A DNA stretch of 40,033 bases from JAQBQQ01 sp964633955 (GTDB lineage Bacteria; Patescibacteriota; Gracilibacteria; Peribacterales; Peribacteraceae). The notes beneath the pieces are model-generated. The model saw only the letters and a list, made by a program, of their open reading frames with translations, made no database searches and was not told where the DNA came from. The stretch is from the NCBI GenBank assembly GCA_964633955.1, contig CAZWIA010000006.1:1-40033 (forward strand). The letters are read 5' to 3'. A program made the translations under genes and the position numbers. Below, piece after piece: positions 16,649 through 23,483 of this stretch (position 1 is the first letter of the stretch; every line of letters begins with the position of its first letter).

Positions 16649-18319
16649 TCACCCGCTCCACGCCTCATGCACGTACTCCTGCACGGCGCGGTGGCTGGAG
16701 AAGGTGCCCATCAGTCCGATCGCCCGCTTCATGCGACGGATCCAGCGTTGGCGGTCCGGATACAGGTACTCCGGGATCACCTCGTACTGCAGCTGGGTGT
16801 AGAGGTCTTCCGCGTCCACCTGGCGGGTATCGTCCGGCCCGAGCGCGGAGGCGAGCGGCCCGATGCGCCAGCCGGCCTCCGGGTCCTGCTCGTACCCCTC
16901 CACCCACCAGCCGTCCAGCGTGGACAGGTTCATGACGCCGTTCACGCAGGCCTTCATGCCGGAGGTGCCGGAGGCCTCATGGAGGCGCGTGGGCGTGTTG
17001 AGCCACACGTCTGATCCAGCGACCAGGAGCTTGGCCAAGTCCGGGTTGTAGTTGGGGATGTAGGCGATCTTCACGCTGTCTTTGAGCGCATGGCTGCGCT
17101 CCACCATCCGCTCAATCACCTGCTGGGAGAAGGGATCGTGCGGGTGGGCGTTGCCGGCGTGGATGATCTGCAGGCGTCCACGGCCGAGCTCCTTCAGGCG
17201 CTCCAAATTGGTGTAGATGAGCTCTGGCCGCTTGTAGGGCACCACCCGCCGGGCGCTGGCCAAGGTCAGAGTCTGGAGATCGAACTCCAGGTCCGTATGC
17301 CGGCTCACGTGTTTCAGGAGCTGCCATTTGTTCTCCTGGTGTGCCTCCCAGATCGCCTCATCCGGCAGGTCTTTCGCCTTCTCTGCCAGGAGCGCCGGGC
17401 TCTCCCGCCAGCCGGGAATGTACCGATCGAACAAGTCCCGCATGGGCGCGGACGCCCACTCCACATGGTGCACGCCGTTGGTGATGTAGCGCACGCTTGG
17501 GTTCCCCAGGATCTGCCGGGAGACCTCCCCATGCACGCGGGAGACGCCAAAGGTCTCCCGGCTCATGTTCATGGCCAGCTGCGTCATGGAGAGCGCATCT
17601 TGGCCCGCCAGGTCCCGGATGTGCCACGGGAGCTGATCCCCGGCAACGGCCCACGCAAGGTCATACGGGAAGACATCGTGTCCCGCCTTCACCGGCGTGT
17701 GCGTGGTGAAGGTACAGGACGTGCGCACGTCCGCATCCGCGTAGTTCCGCTCGCGCAAAAGCTCCAACGCCAGGAACGCACAGTGGCCCTCATTCATGTG
17801 GAAGGTGGCCACCTCCGCATGGCCGAGCGCCCGGAGCATCCGGACGCCGCCAATCCCCAGCACGATCTCCTGACGGATACGCATAGCCTGGTCGCCGCCG
17901 TAGAGCGTCTTGGTGATCTCACGATCGGAAAACGCGTTCTCCGGCAGATTCGTATCCAGGAAGTACACCGGCACGCTGTGCCCGCCGCTTGTAAGCTCCA
18001 GCATCCAGCAGCCCACGTGCACCGTCCGGCCCTCCACCTGCACGGTCACGGTCTCCGGCAATCTCTCCAGGTGCTCCGCCGGGTTCCACTGCACCTCCGC
18101 GTAGTCCTGCGTGCCGTCTGCCTTGAGCGTCTGCCGCAGGTAGCCGTACTGCCAGCACACCGTCATGCACGCGGCCTTCACGCCCAAGTCCCGGCAGGAC
18201 CGCATGATGTCCGCGGCCAACATCCCCAGCCCGCCGGCAAAGGTGGGAATCTGGCTGGAGAGCCCGATCTCCATGGTGAAATACGCCACCTGGAGCGGAG
18301 ATTTGGGGGTCAGGGTCAT
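16649..18319 (-). CDS. Alpha-glucan (glycogen/maltodextrin) phosphorylase, short form
   Basis: A GT35-family phosphorylase of 556 residues that would release glucose-1-phosphate from alpha-1,4-glucans. It begins VAYFTMEIGLSSQIPTFAGGLGMLAAD, the classical N-terminal motif of the alpha-glucan phosphorylase branch. The PLP-lysine motif is EASGTSGMKACVNGVMNLSTLDG and HMNEGHCAF is also diagnostic. It lacks the N-terminal extension of the roughly 850-residue members. The start at 18319 (not the upstream in-frame ATG at 18427) is chosen because homology begins there and a TGC-TATACT box ends exactly 6 nt before it. The divergent neighbour, a phosphohexomutase, would convert the product glucose-1-phosphate to glucose-6-phosphate. 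Confidence 0.93.
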   Translation of the reverse strand: MTLTPKSPLQVAYFTMEIGLSSQIPTFAGGLGMLAADIMRSCRDLGVKAACMTVCWQYGYLRQTLKADGTQDYAEVQWNPAEHLERLPETVTVQVEGRTVHVGCWMLELTSGGHSVPVYFLDTNLPENAFSDREITKTLYGGDQAMRIRQEIVLGIGGVRMLRALGHAEVATFHMNEGHCAFLALELLRERNYADADVRTSCTFTTHTPVKAGHDVFPYDLAWAVAGDQLPWHIRDLAGQDALSMTQLAMNMSRETFGVSRVHGEVSRQILGNPSVRYITNGVHHVEWASAPMRDLFDRYIPGWRESPALLAEKAKDLPDEAIWEAHQENKWQLLKHVSRHTDLEFDLQTLTLASARRVVPYKRPELIYTNLERLKELGRGRLQIIHAGNAHPHDPFSQQVIERMVERSHALKDSVKIAYIPNYNPDLAKLLVAGSDVWLNTPTRLHEASGTSGMKACVNGVMNLSTLDGWWVEGYEQDPEAGWRIGPLASALGPDDTRQVDAEDLYTQLQYEVIPEYLYPDRQRWIRRMKRAIGLMGTFSSHRAVQEYVHEAWSG

Positions 18320-18325
18320 CAGGGA

Positions 18326-18334
18326 AGTATAGCA
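18326..18334 (-). promoter_or_regulatory. Extended -10 for leaderless phosphorylase gene
   Basis: TGC-TATACT on the minus strand; TATACT occupies 18331-18326. No clear -35 at 17 bp. Confidence 0.6.
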
Positions 18335-18371
18335 CGTATCGCGCCTTGAAGATACCCGAACCGTCAGGGAG

Positions 18372-18464
18372 TTTTTGGTTTCTGGTTGCTGGTTTTTGGT
18401 TCTGTCCCTTCTCCGAGCTCGATCCAATTATGTAACCAAAAACCAAAAACCATAAACCAGCAAC
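18372..18464. repeat. Inverted heptamer element (GGTTTTT / AACCAAA words)
   Basis: The left arm (18372-18404) has GGTTTCT, GGTTGCT, GGTTTTT, GGTTCTG. The right arm (18432-18464) has AACCAAA, AACCAAA, AACCATA, AACCAGC. It sits between the two divergent promoters of the phosphorylase and the phosphohexomutase. Confidence 0.85.
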
Positions 18465-18475
18465 TTGTCTATGGA

Positions 18476-18504
18476 CTGACGAGCAGTCAAAAGCGGCCTA
18501 TGCT
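18476..18504 (+). promoter_or_regulatory. Promoter of phosphohexomutase gene
   Basis: CTGACG (18476-18481), 17-nt spacer, TATGCT (18499-18504). The start near 18511 leaves about 3 nt before the ATG. Confidence 0.6.
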
Positions 18505-18513
18505 CGTAGGCAT

Positions 18514-19902
18514 ATGACGAACATCGACCCGCGCATCTTCCGCGCCTATGACATCCGCGGTGTCGCGGACAAGCAGATCACCATAGAGGCCTACTACGCC
18601 ATTGCCCGTCAGTACGGCGGCATCATCCGCGAGCAGAGCTGCAAAGAAAATCCCGCCGTGGTGGTAGGACGCGACGCCCGCACGCACGGCCCTAAATTCC
18701 TCACGGCCGTGGTGGATGGACTGAAGGATGCCGGCTGCCGCGTGCTCAACATGGGACAGACCGCCAGCCCCCTCAACTACTTCACCATTTGTCACCGGAA
18801 TCTGGATGGCGGGCTTCAGGTGTCGGCAAGCCATAACCCGCCGCAGGACAACGGCCTCAAGACCAAGCTGGCGCATGCGATTTCCTTCTACGGACAGGAT
18901 ATCCAACGGTTGCGCGGCCTGGTGGAAGCGGGGGAGCAGCCGAGTGGCAACGGCTGGGTGGAGGAGATCGATGCCGAGACGCCTCATCGGGAAGTTCTGA
19001 CGAAGCTCTTTGCCGGGGTGGGGCAGGGGAAGAAGATCGTGGTGGATGGCGGCAACGGCGTGGGCGGCCCGCACTACACCCGGATCCTGAAGGACGTCGG
19101 CTGCGAGTTGATCGAGCTGTACATTGAACCCGATGGCACGTTCCCCAATCACCCGGCGGATCCCAGCAAGAAGGAGACGCTCCGGGAACTGCAGGCCAAG
19201 GTCATTGAGTATAAGGCGCACCTGGGCATCGCGTACGACGGCGACGGCGATCGCGTAGGCGTGGTGGACGAGACCGGCGCCATCCGCTCATCGGACGAAG
19301 TCCTGCTCCTCCTGGCCAAGGACTACCTGAGCCGCCACCCGGGCGAGCCGATCGTCTCTACGGTCAGTAACTCCTCCGCACTCTTCGAGCAGATCGAGAA
19401 ATGGGGCGGTAAGCCGGTGATGTGCAAAGTGGGCCACGCCAACGTGCAGCGCGCCATGCTGGACAGTAACTCACGGCTGGCTGGGGAACTCTCCGGTCAC
19501 ATGTTCTGCGGTGAGGACTACTACCAGTTTGATGACGCCATCATGGCGACGCTCTGCATTTTGCGGGCGCTTGGGAGCAGATCCGTCACGGAGGCGATGG
19601 CGGAGTTCCCCAAGGTCTACCAGATGCACGAGATCCGCCCGCACTGCGATGACGACGCCAAGGCGGACGTGATCCGCCGCGTGATTGCGCACTTCAGCGC
19701 CAAGTACCCGGTGAACACGCTGGACGGCGCCCGGATAGACCTGGGCGAAGGCGCCTGGGCGGGGATCCGCCAGAGCAACACCAGCCCCTGCATCTCCGTC
19801 TGCGTGGAAGCCCGCAGCCCGGAACGGCTGGCGGAGCTGGAACGCGAAGTGTTGGACCACCTGAAGACGTACCCGGAGGTGGGGCTGGATCAGTTGCACT
19901 AA
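18514..19902 (+). CDS. Phosphomannomutase/phosphoglucomutase
   Basis: A 462-residue alpha-D-phosphohexomutase interconverting hexose-1- and hexose-6-phosphates through a phosphoserine. It starts IFRAYDIRGV. The catalytic serine loop is SASHNPPQDNGLK (about residues 108-120), the metal loop is YDGDGDRVG (about 242-250), the sugar-binding loop is GELSGHMFCGEDYY and the phosphate-binding loop RQSNTSPCISV. Length and order match the bacterial PMM/PGM group. It is divergent from alpha-glucan phosphorylase across a 194-bp region, which suggests joint use in glycogen breakdown, or supply of sugar phosphates for envelope sugars. A palindromic repeat and then a terminator-like hairpin follow. Confidence 0.95.
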   Translation: MTNIDPRIFRAYDIRGVADKQITIEAYYAIARQYGGIIREQSCKENPAVVVGRDARTHGPKFLTAVVDGLKDAGCRVLNMGQTASPLNYFTICHRNLDGGLQVSASHNPPQDNGLKTKLAHAISFYGQDIQRLRGLVEAGEQPSGNGWVEEIDAETPHREVLTKLFAGVGQGKKIVVDGGNGVGGPHYTRILKDVGCELIELYIEPDGTFPNHPADPSKKETLRELQAKVIEYKAHLGIAYDGDGDRVGVVDETGAIRSSDEVLLLLAKDYLSRHPGEPIVSTVSNSSALFEQIEKWGGKPVMCKVGHANVQRAMLDSNSRLAGELSGHMFCGEDYYQFDDAIMATLCILRALGSRSVTEAMAEFPKVYQMHEIRPHCDDDAKADVIRRVIAHFSAKYPVNTLDGARIDLGEGAWAGIRQSNTSPCISVCVEARSPERLAELEREVLDHLKTYPEVGLDQLH

Positions 19903-19904
19903 TG

Positions 19905-19974
19905 CCCCCACCCCTTTCCCCTCCCCCGTCGCGGGGGAGGGGTGGTCCGCCTTGGGCGGACCGGGGAGGGGGCC
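19905..19974. repeat. GC-rich palindromic repeat, intergenic copy
   Basis: Same family as the insertions in mutY and rsmG: CCCCTCCCCCG...CGGGGGAGGGG, then the small hairpin TCCGCCTTGGGCGGA, then GGGGAGGGGG. It begins 2 bases after the phosphohexomutase stop. Confidence 0.8.
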
Positions 19975-20011
19975 AAAACGAAGATGTACTTCCACTTGCC
20001 CTCGGAATCCT

Positions 20012-20038
20012 CCCTGTCTGCCGGCAGACAGGGGGTTT
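20012..20038 (+). terminator. Perfect palindrome with U-run, terminator-like
   Basis: CCCTGTCTGCC pairs with GGCAGACAGGG (20012-20033, a 22-bp perfect palindrome) followed by GGTTTTCC. A likely rho-independent terminator of the phosphohexomutase transcript; the GTCTGCCGGCAGAC core is also a typical dispersed repeat. Confidence 0.65.
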
Positions 20039-20074
20039 TCCTGGGACTCTTCCCATGCGCCAAGCGGAGCGAAC

Positions 20075-20083
20075 TGCTATCTT
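20075..20083 (+). promoter_or_regulatory. Extended -10 for leaderless small membrane protein
   Basis: TGC then TATCTT (20078-20083), ending exactly 6 nt before the GTG at 20090. Confidence 0.55.
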
Positions 20084-20089
20084 GGCTCC

Positions 20090-20266
20090 GTGCGACTACG
20101 ACTGCGCTTTTGGCGCCGGAAGAGGCAGGAAAAGGAGCGGCAGAAGAAGCGCCGCCCCATTGTGAAGCGGGTGGTGGTGGGTCTGATCATCGGCGGCGCC
20201 ATCGGCTCCATCATCGGCAAAGTGGGGGAAGACGATACGGAGGAGGCGCTGCCTGCGGAAGAGTGA
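20090..20266 (+). CDS. Small single-helix membrane protein
   Basis: A 58-residue product starting with GTG. It has a very basic N-terminus (RFWRRKRQEKERQKKRRP), one Gly-rich membrane helix (VVVGLIIGGAIGSIIGK), and an acidic tail (EDDTEEALPAEE). Positive-inside rules put the N-terminus in the cytoplasm. I do not recognise a family. The call rests on the clean charge/helix/charge design and on an extended -10 box ending 6 nt before the GTG, the same arrangement as many solid genes here. It is followed by the convergent structured RNA at 20295-20664. Confidence 0.6.
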   Translation: MRLRLRFWRRKRQEKERQKKRRPIVKRVVVGLIIGGAIGSIIGKVGEDDTEEALPAEE

Positions 20267-20294
20267 GCCGCTTGTTGGATAAACACGTGGAGAA

Positions 20295-20664
20295 GAAAAA
20301 CCCCCGCATCCGTAGTGGACGCGGGGGTAGAGCTTTCTCCGGCCATGAGGCCGAAGAGTAAGCGGTGTGCAGTGCGACAACCACTGCAGACTCCCTACCC
20401 TTCGCATGGTTGTGTGAGCCATGCGCTCTGTGTGTTTGTGTGGGCAACCCGAGTGCTCGGGTATCGGCTCCGGTGATTGGCCCCACAGGAAGGGCAGTTG
20501 GGTGTTTGCTGTTCGGATCCCTCAGTGAGGGAGCCTCTAAGGGTTGCGTTGTCAGCGCATAGAGGCAGGGAGGGATGAGGGGCGAACGTCACGGAGGAAG
20601 CTCACAGGGAGTATCCGCGGTCGCCTCTCATCTCTCCGCCTCTGAGGAGTGCCAAAGAACAAAT
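20295..20664 (-). ncRNA. Candidate structured RNA of about 370 nt, unknown family
   Basis: On the minus strand a strong promoter (20671-20699) and a rho-independent terminator (20296-20327, CCCCCGC...GCGGGGG then TTTTT) bound a region with no credible reading frame but many paired segments. The 5' part pairs in blocks: GAGGC with GCCTC, GATGAG with CTCATC, GGCGA with TCGCC. Further stems are TGCG/CGCA, TCCCTCA/TGAGGGA, ACCCGAG/CTCGGGT, CGCATGG/CCATGCG and TGCAGTG/CACTGCA. CCCTTC/GAAGGG encloses TGTGGG/CCCACA, making a multibranched core. I looked for RNase P (GAGGAAAGTC, ACAGAA), tmRNA (tRNA-like ends, tag), SRP and 6S signatures and did not find them. It is divergent from gmk. Confidence 0.65.
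20296..20327 (-). terminator. Rho-independent terminator of the structured RNA
   Basis: The CCCCCGC/GCGGGGG stem (20301-20327) is followed on the minus strand by TTTTTCTTC. Confidence 0.85.
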
Positions 20665-20670
20665 CTGACT

Positions 20671-20699
20671 ATTGTAGCACAAAGTAAGGATTAGGACAA
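20671..20699 (-). promoter_or_regulatory. Promoter of the structured RNA
   Basis: Minus strand: TTGTCC (20699-20694), 17-nt spacer, TACAAT (20676-20671) preceded by TGC (extended -10). Predicted start about 20664. Confidence 0.75.
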
Positions 20700-20714
20700 T
20701 TTGGCCGTAAAGCC

Positions 20715-20805
20715 CAATTGATAATTGAGAATTGATAATTAATACTTCGGCAGCCATTCAGGACTCGAATAAGTTCGTCATTGTCAATTATCCATTATCA
20801 ATTTC
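20715..20805. repeat. Inverted heptamer element (ATTGATA / TTATCCA words)
   Basis: The left arm (20715-20745) has ATTGATA, ATTGAGA, ATTGATA, ATTAATA. The right arm (20777-20805) has complementary words (TTGTCAA, TTATCCA, TTATCAA). The right end lies at the -10 position of gmk. Confidence 0.8.
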
Positions 20806-20809
20806 ACAC

Positions 20810-21409
20810 ATGTCGAACGAACAACGGTATCCAGGTCTGCTGATCCTGCTCATTGGCCCCAGCGGTGCGGGCAAGAGCTCCATCATCACCAAGCTCATGC
20901 AGCGGCACCCGGAGTGGCACCGCGCCCAGTCCGCCACTACGCGCCCGCGGCGGCAAGGGGAAAGCCCGGATGCGTTCCGGTTCGTCTCGGATGCGGAGTT
21001 CGACCGCATGGCGGCCGACGGGAAACTGCTGGAGTGGCAGACCGTCCACGGCCGGGCCCGGTACGGGACGCTCACGGAGGAGATCCTGCCTAAGATCGAA
21101 CAGGGAAAGGTGGTGATCCGGGAGATCGAGACGAACGGGTTTGATGCCATCCGGAACGACCCGCGCTTCAAGCGGCCGGACGGCGCCTATCCCCTGCTGT
21201 CCGTCTTCATCATGCCGGAGAACCTGACGGAGCTGCGCCAGAGGATCAAGCGCCGCACCAGCGTGAGCCACGCCGAGCTCCAGCGCCGCATGGACAGCAT
21301 GACCCAGGAGATGACCTACGCCCCGCTCTGCGACGCGCAGGTGCAGAACGCGGACGGGAAGCTGGATCAGGCTGTTGAGGCTGTTGAGCGGGCGATTTCG
21401 GGCGATTGA
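20810..21409 (+). CDS. gmk: Guanylate kinase
   Basis: Gmk phosphorylates GMP to GDP with ATP. The 199-residue product has the P-loop LIGPSGAGKSS near residue 15, the GMP-binding ATTRPRRQGE motif, and the lid-region RIKRRTSVS. The ATG at 20810 is chosen over the in-frame ATG at 20732 because homology begins there and the upstream stretch is a heptamer repeat that supplies TATCAA about 8 nt before the start. An overlapping hairpin CGGGC/GCCCG followed by TTTTG (21398-21424) may end the transcript. tRNA-Arg follows. Confidence 0.94.
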   Translation: MSNEQRYPGLLILLIGPSGAGKSSIITKLMQRHPEWHRAQSATTRPRRQGESPDAFRFVSDAEFDRMAADGKLLEWQTVHGRARYGTLTEEILPKIEQGKVVIREIETNGFDAIRNDPRFKRPDGAYPLLSVFIMPENLTELRQRIKRRTSVSHAELQRRMDSMTQEMTYAPLCDAQVQNADGKLDQAVEAVERAISGD

Positions 21410-21424
21410 ACGGCCCGTTTTGTC
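21398..21424 (+). terminator. Possible terminator of gmk
   Basis: CGGGC, 9-nt loop, GCCCG, then TTTTGTCG; the stem overlaps the gmk stop codon. The stem is short. Confidence 0.4.
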
Positions 21425-21465
21425 GTTGTTCGCCCCAGGATTCGATGGTACGTTAGCCCGGCCCA

Positions 21466-21485
21466 GGGCAGGAATCTGCCCTGCA
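21466..21485. repeat. Perfect palindrome upstream of tRNA-Arg
   Basis: CAGGGCAG, GAAT, CTGCCCTG: an 8-bp perfect stem ending about 23 bases before tRNA-Arg. Dispersed palindrome or hairpin terminator remnant; no U-run follows. Confidence 0.5.
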
Positions 21486-21507
21486 TATCGCTCATTGATT
21501 CCTCTCT

Positions 21508-21585
21508 GCACCCGTAGTTCAGCCTGGATAGAACGCCAGATTGCGGATCTGGAAGTCGTAGGTTCAAATCCTGCCGGGTGCACCA
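21508..21585 (+). tRNA. tRNA-Arg (anticodon GCG)
   Basis: Full cloverleaf: acceptor GCACCCG/CGGGTGC, anticodon stem CCAGA/TCTGG with loop TTGCGGA (anticodon GCG, reading CGC/CGT), T-arm GTAGG-TTCAAAT-CCTGC, discriminator A and encoded CCA. Arg CGN decoding by a genomic GCG anticodon, rather than the usual ACG that becomes inosine, is less common in bacteria. Confidence 0.93.
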
Positions 21586-21658
21586 TTCGATTCGCCCTCA
21601 CTCCGTTCGGGCACACTCATGGTAAACCAAGATTCTACCTTTATTAGGCGAATCGGAT

Positions 21659-21690
21659 GACCCTGAGCGAGCACAGCGAGTCGAAGGGCC
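21659..21690. repeat. CCCTGAGCGAGC...GTCGAAGGG dispersed palindrome
   Basis: ACCCTGAGCGAG / AGTCGAAGGG type repeat with an inner GAGCACAGCG segment. It lies just before the tRNA-Ala 5' fragment. Confidence 0.6.
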
Positions 21691-21699
21691 CTCCTCCTT

Positions 21700-21719
21700 G
21701 GGGCATTAGCTCAGCTGGC
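21700..21719 (+). pseudogene. Truncated tRNA-Ala: 5' 20 nt only
   Basis: GGGGCATTAGCTCAGCTGGC is identical to the first 20 nt of the intact tRNA-Ala starting 98 bases downstream. It stops in the D-loop and runs into a palindrome (GCCCGCC-ATA-GGCGGGC, 21723-21739). Confidence 0.85.
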
Positions 21720-21797
21720 CTAGCCCGCCATAGGCGGGCGTCAGGAAACAATCGCTTGCTGCGCAATGGTCCCATTCCGAATCATTCACAGCACTGT

Positions 21798-21874
<77 letters not shown>

Positions 21875-21923
21875 TTCAGAACTGCATTAACACTCAAAAT
21901 CAGCAATCATTGACATATTACCT

Positions 21924-22220
21924 TTACGCCGCCAGCAACTCCTCCCCCCGTTCTCGGATAGTCTGTTCGATCGTGCTGCGGAAGAGCATGGCGGCCCAGG
22001 GGAGGTGGCCGTCCAATGCAACCTGATCCTCACGAACTTCCACGGTCCCGGACACCGCGGCACCCATAGCCCTGAAGCTGAAGGTGCCTTTGGGGCCGTC
22101 CCAGTGCTCCGCCAGATCTTCGATCCTCTCTCCGAACTGCTTCTTGAGGTCCTTGAGGAGATTCTTGATCCGCTTGAGGGCTTCAGCCTGGCCCAGCCTG
22201 TGAGGAAGGATGATAGTCAT
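21924..22220 (-). CDS. Polyhydroxyalkanoic acid system family protein
   Basis: A 98-residue protein matching the PHA granule-region small protein family: it opens MTIILPHRLGQAEALKRIKNLL, has a helical DLKKQFGERIEDL part, then strands ending VSGTVEVREDQVALDGHLPW and a C-terminal helix. The biochemical role of this family is unclear; no PHA synthase is visible nearby. An in-frame ATG nine bases upstream (22229) is an alternative start, following TATAGCAGGT. It is divergent from the uracil-DNA glycosylase. Confidence 0.75.
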   Translation of the reverse strand: MTIILPHRLGQAEALKRIKNLLKDLKKQFGERIEDLAEHWDGPKGTFSFRAMGAAVSGTVEVREDQVALDGHLPWAAMLFRSTIEQTIRERGEELLAA

Positions 22221-22374
22221 GCGGGGCATACCTGCTATAGACGATCCGGCGCCTGATCCATGAATAACGGAGCTCTTCACGCTGCAGGCCAGGGGATACG
22301 TGTGAAGCGACACCACGCGGCGGCCGGCGCAGATTCCCTGTACGGGAACGCCGGCGGGTCCGTAGACTGCGCGC

Positions 22375-22935
22375 ATGACGCTCACCCTGGATGACCTCCG
22401 CGAGAAGCTGAAGGACTGGCAGGGCATTGGGCTGGCCAAGCGGAGCAAGCCGGTCCTGGGTGAAGGGAACCCGCGTGCGGAGATCATGTTCATCGGCGAG
22501 GCCCCGGGCCAGAAGGAGGACGAGCTGGGGCGGCCCTTTGTAGGCGCGGCGGGGCAGTTCCTGAGCGAGCTCCTGGAATCGATCGGGCTCAAGCGGGAGG
22601 ATGTCTACATCTCCAACGTGGTGAAGTACCGGCCGCCCGGAAATCGCGATCCAACGCCCGAGGAGAAGGAAGCATGTATGCCCTGGCTCATGGCGGAACT
22701 GGCCCTCATCAATCCCTGGGTGATCGTGCCGCTGGGACGGCACGCGCTGGGGCACTTCTTCACCACCCTGAGCATCAGCGAGGCCCACGGCCGACCGCAC
22801 AGGCTCACGGACCGCGTGACCGTCTTCCCCATCTACCACCCCGCCGCCGCCCTCCACAACGGCAACCTGCGGCAGGCGCTCTTTGATGACTTTAAGGCGC
22901 TGAAAAATTTTCTGGATTCCCGCAAGAGTGAGTAG
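22375..22935 (+). CDS. Uracil-DNA glycosylase, family 4-like, lacking most Fe-S cysteines
   Basis: Removes uracil from DNA. The 186-residue product has motif 1 IGEAPGQKEDELGRPFVG (about residues 40-57), the NVVKYRPPGNRDPT loop and motif 3 IYHPAAALHN. Family 4 enzymes hold a 4Fe-4S cluster with four Cys, beginning with a CxxC before the GEG motif. Here that position reads DWQGIGLAKRSKPVLGEG with no Cys, and only Cys101 remains in the whole protein, so the cluster must be absent. TAGACT (22363-22368) ends 6 nt before the ATG, so the mRNA should be leaderless. It is followed by a heptamer element. Confidence 0.9.
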   Translation: MTLTLDDLREKLKDWQGIGLAKRSKPVLGEGNPRAEIMFIGEAPGQKEDELGRPFVGAAGQFLSELLESIGLKREDVYISNVVKYRPPGNRDPTPEEKEACMPWLMAELALINPWVIVPLGRHALGHFFTTLSISEAHGRPHRLTDRVTVFPIYHPAAALHNGNLRQALFDDFKALKNFLDSRKSE

Positions 22936-23028
22936 TTTGTCGTGAGCAGTGAGTAGTGGGATGATGAGGACCGCTTAGGGAGGTCCGTAGCGGGTTTCCA
23001 CTCACTACCGACTACTCACTGCTCACTC
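22926..23028. repeat. Inverted heptamer element (GTGAGTA / ACTCACT words)
   Basis: The left arm (22926-22960) has GTGAGCA, GTGAGTA, GTGGGAT. The right arm (22998-23028) has ACTCACT, ACCGACT, ACTCACT, GCTCACT. It overlaps the end of the UDG gene and ends 4 bases before the next ATG. Confidence 0.85.
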
Positions 23029-23032
23029 GCCC

Positions 23033-23395
23033 ATGCCCACCCTTATTTTCGGTATCGCAATATCGGCCATGCTCTCCGTCACCTCCCTCCTGGTGGTCCT
23101 GACGCGGGTGAGCCCCATCCTCTCCCCCACGTATGCAGTGCCGGCGTTCCTCCTGAGCGCGCTCTTGGCAGTGGGCAGCGTCTCCACACTCGGCTTCTAC
23201 GCGCTCTGGTCCCGGCTGCCGGTCCACTTCTGGGATACGGGCAAAGTCATCACGGTCTCCCTGCGGCAGGGGATCCTGCTGGGTCTCTGCACCGTGATCC
23301 TCCTGAGCCTGAGCGTGCTGCAGCTCTTCAGCTGGGCAGCGGCCATCCTGGCCATCGCCGTGTTCATCCTCATTGAGCTGGCGCTTAATGCGTAA
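23033..23395 (+). CDS. Four-helix small membrane protein
   Basis: A 120-residue hydrophobic protein with about four membrane helices (near residues 3-25, 33-57, 75-98 and 100-118) and a central polar loop SRLPVHFWDTGKVITVSLRQ. I do not recognise a family. The heptamer element directly upstream must contain or abut its promoter. Confidence 0.65.
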   Translation: MPTLIFGIAISAMLSVTSLLVVLTRVSPILSPTYAVPAFLLSALLAVGSVSTLGFYALWSRLPVHFWDTGKVITVSLRQGILLGLCTVILLSLSVLQLFSWAAAILAIAVFILIELALNA

Positions 23396-23457
23396 TGGAA
23401 GAATCATGAATGATGAAGGAGGAATTACGCATACTTCATGATTCACGCTTCACGCTC
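23395..23457. repeat. Inverted heptamer element (GAATCAT / TCATGAT words)
   Basis: The left arm has GAATCAT, GAATGAT, GAAGGAG, GAATTAC. The right arm has TCATGAT, TCACGCT, TCACGCT. It lies between the membrane protein gene and pheS. Confidence 0.75.
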
Positions 23458-23471
23458 TTGCAGGATGTCTG

Positions 23472-23477
23472 TATCCT
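23472..23477 (+). promoter_or_regulatory. -10 box for leaderless pheS
   Basis: TATCCT six bases before the GTG at 23484. Confidence 0.5.
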
Positions 23478-23483
23478 CCTGCT

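Noticed and set aside
20295..20664. Assignment of the structured RNA to RNase P RNA or tmRNA
   Set aside because: Size fits, but the conserved RNase P segments (GAGGAAAGTC, ACAGAA) and tmRNA ends or tag were not found on the transcribed strand. GAGGAAGCTC on the plus strand is in the wrong place and direction.
21367..21616. Minus-strand frame containing HPAGFEPTTSRSAIW
   Set aside because: Known artefact of reading antisense across tRNA-Arg.
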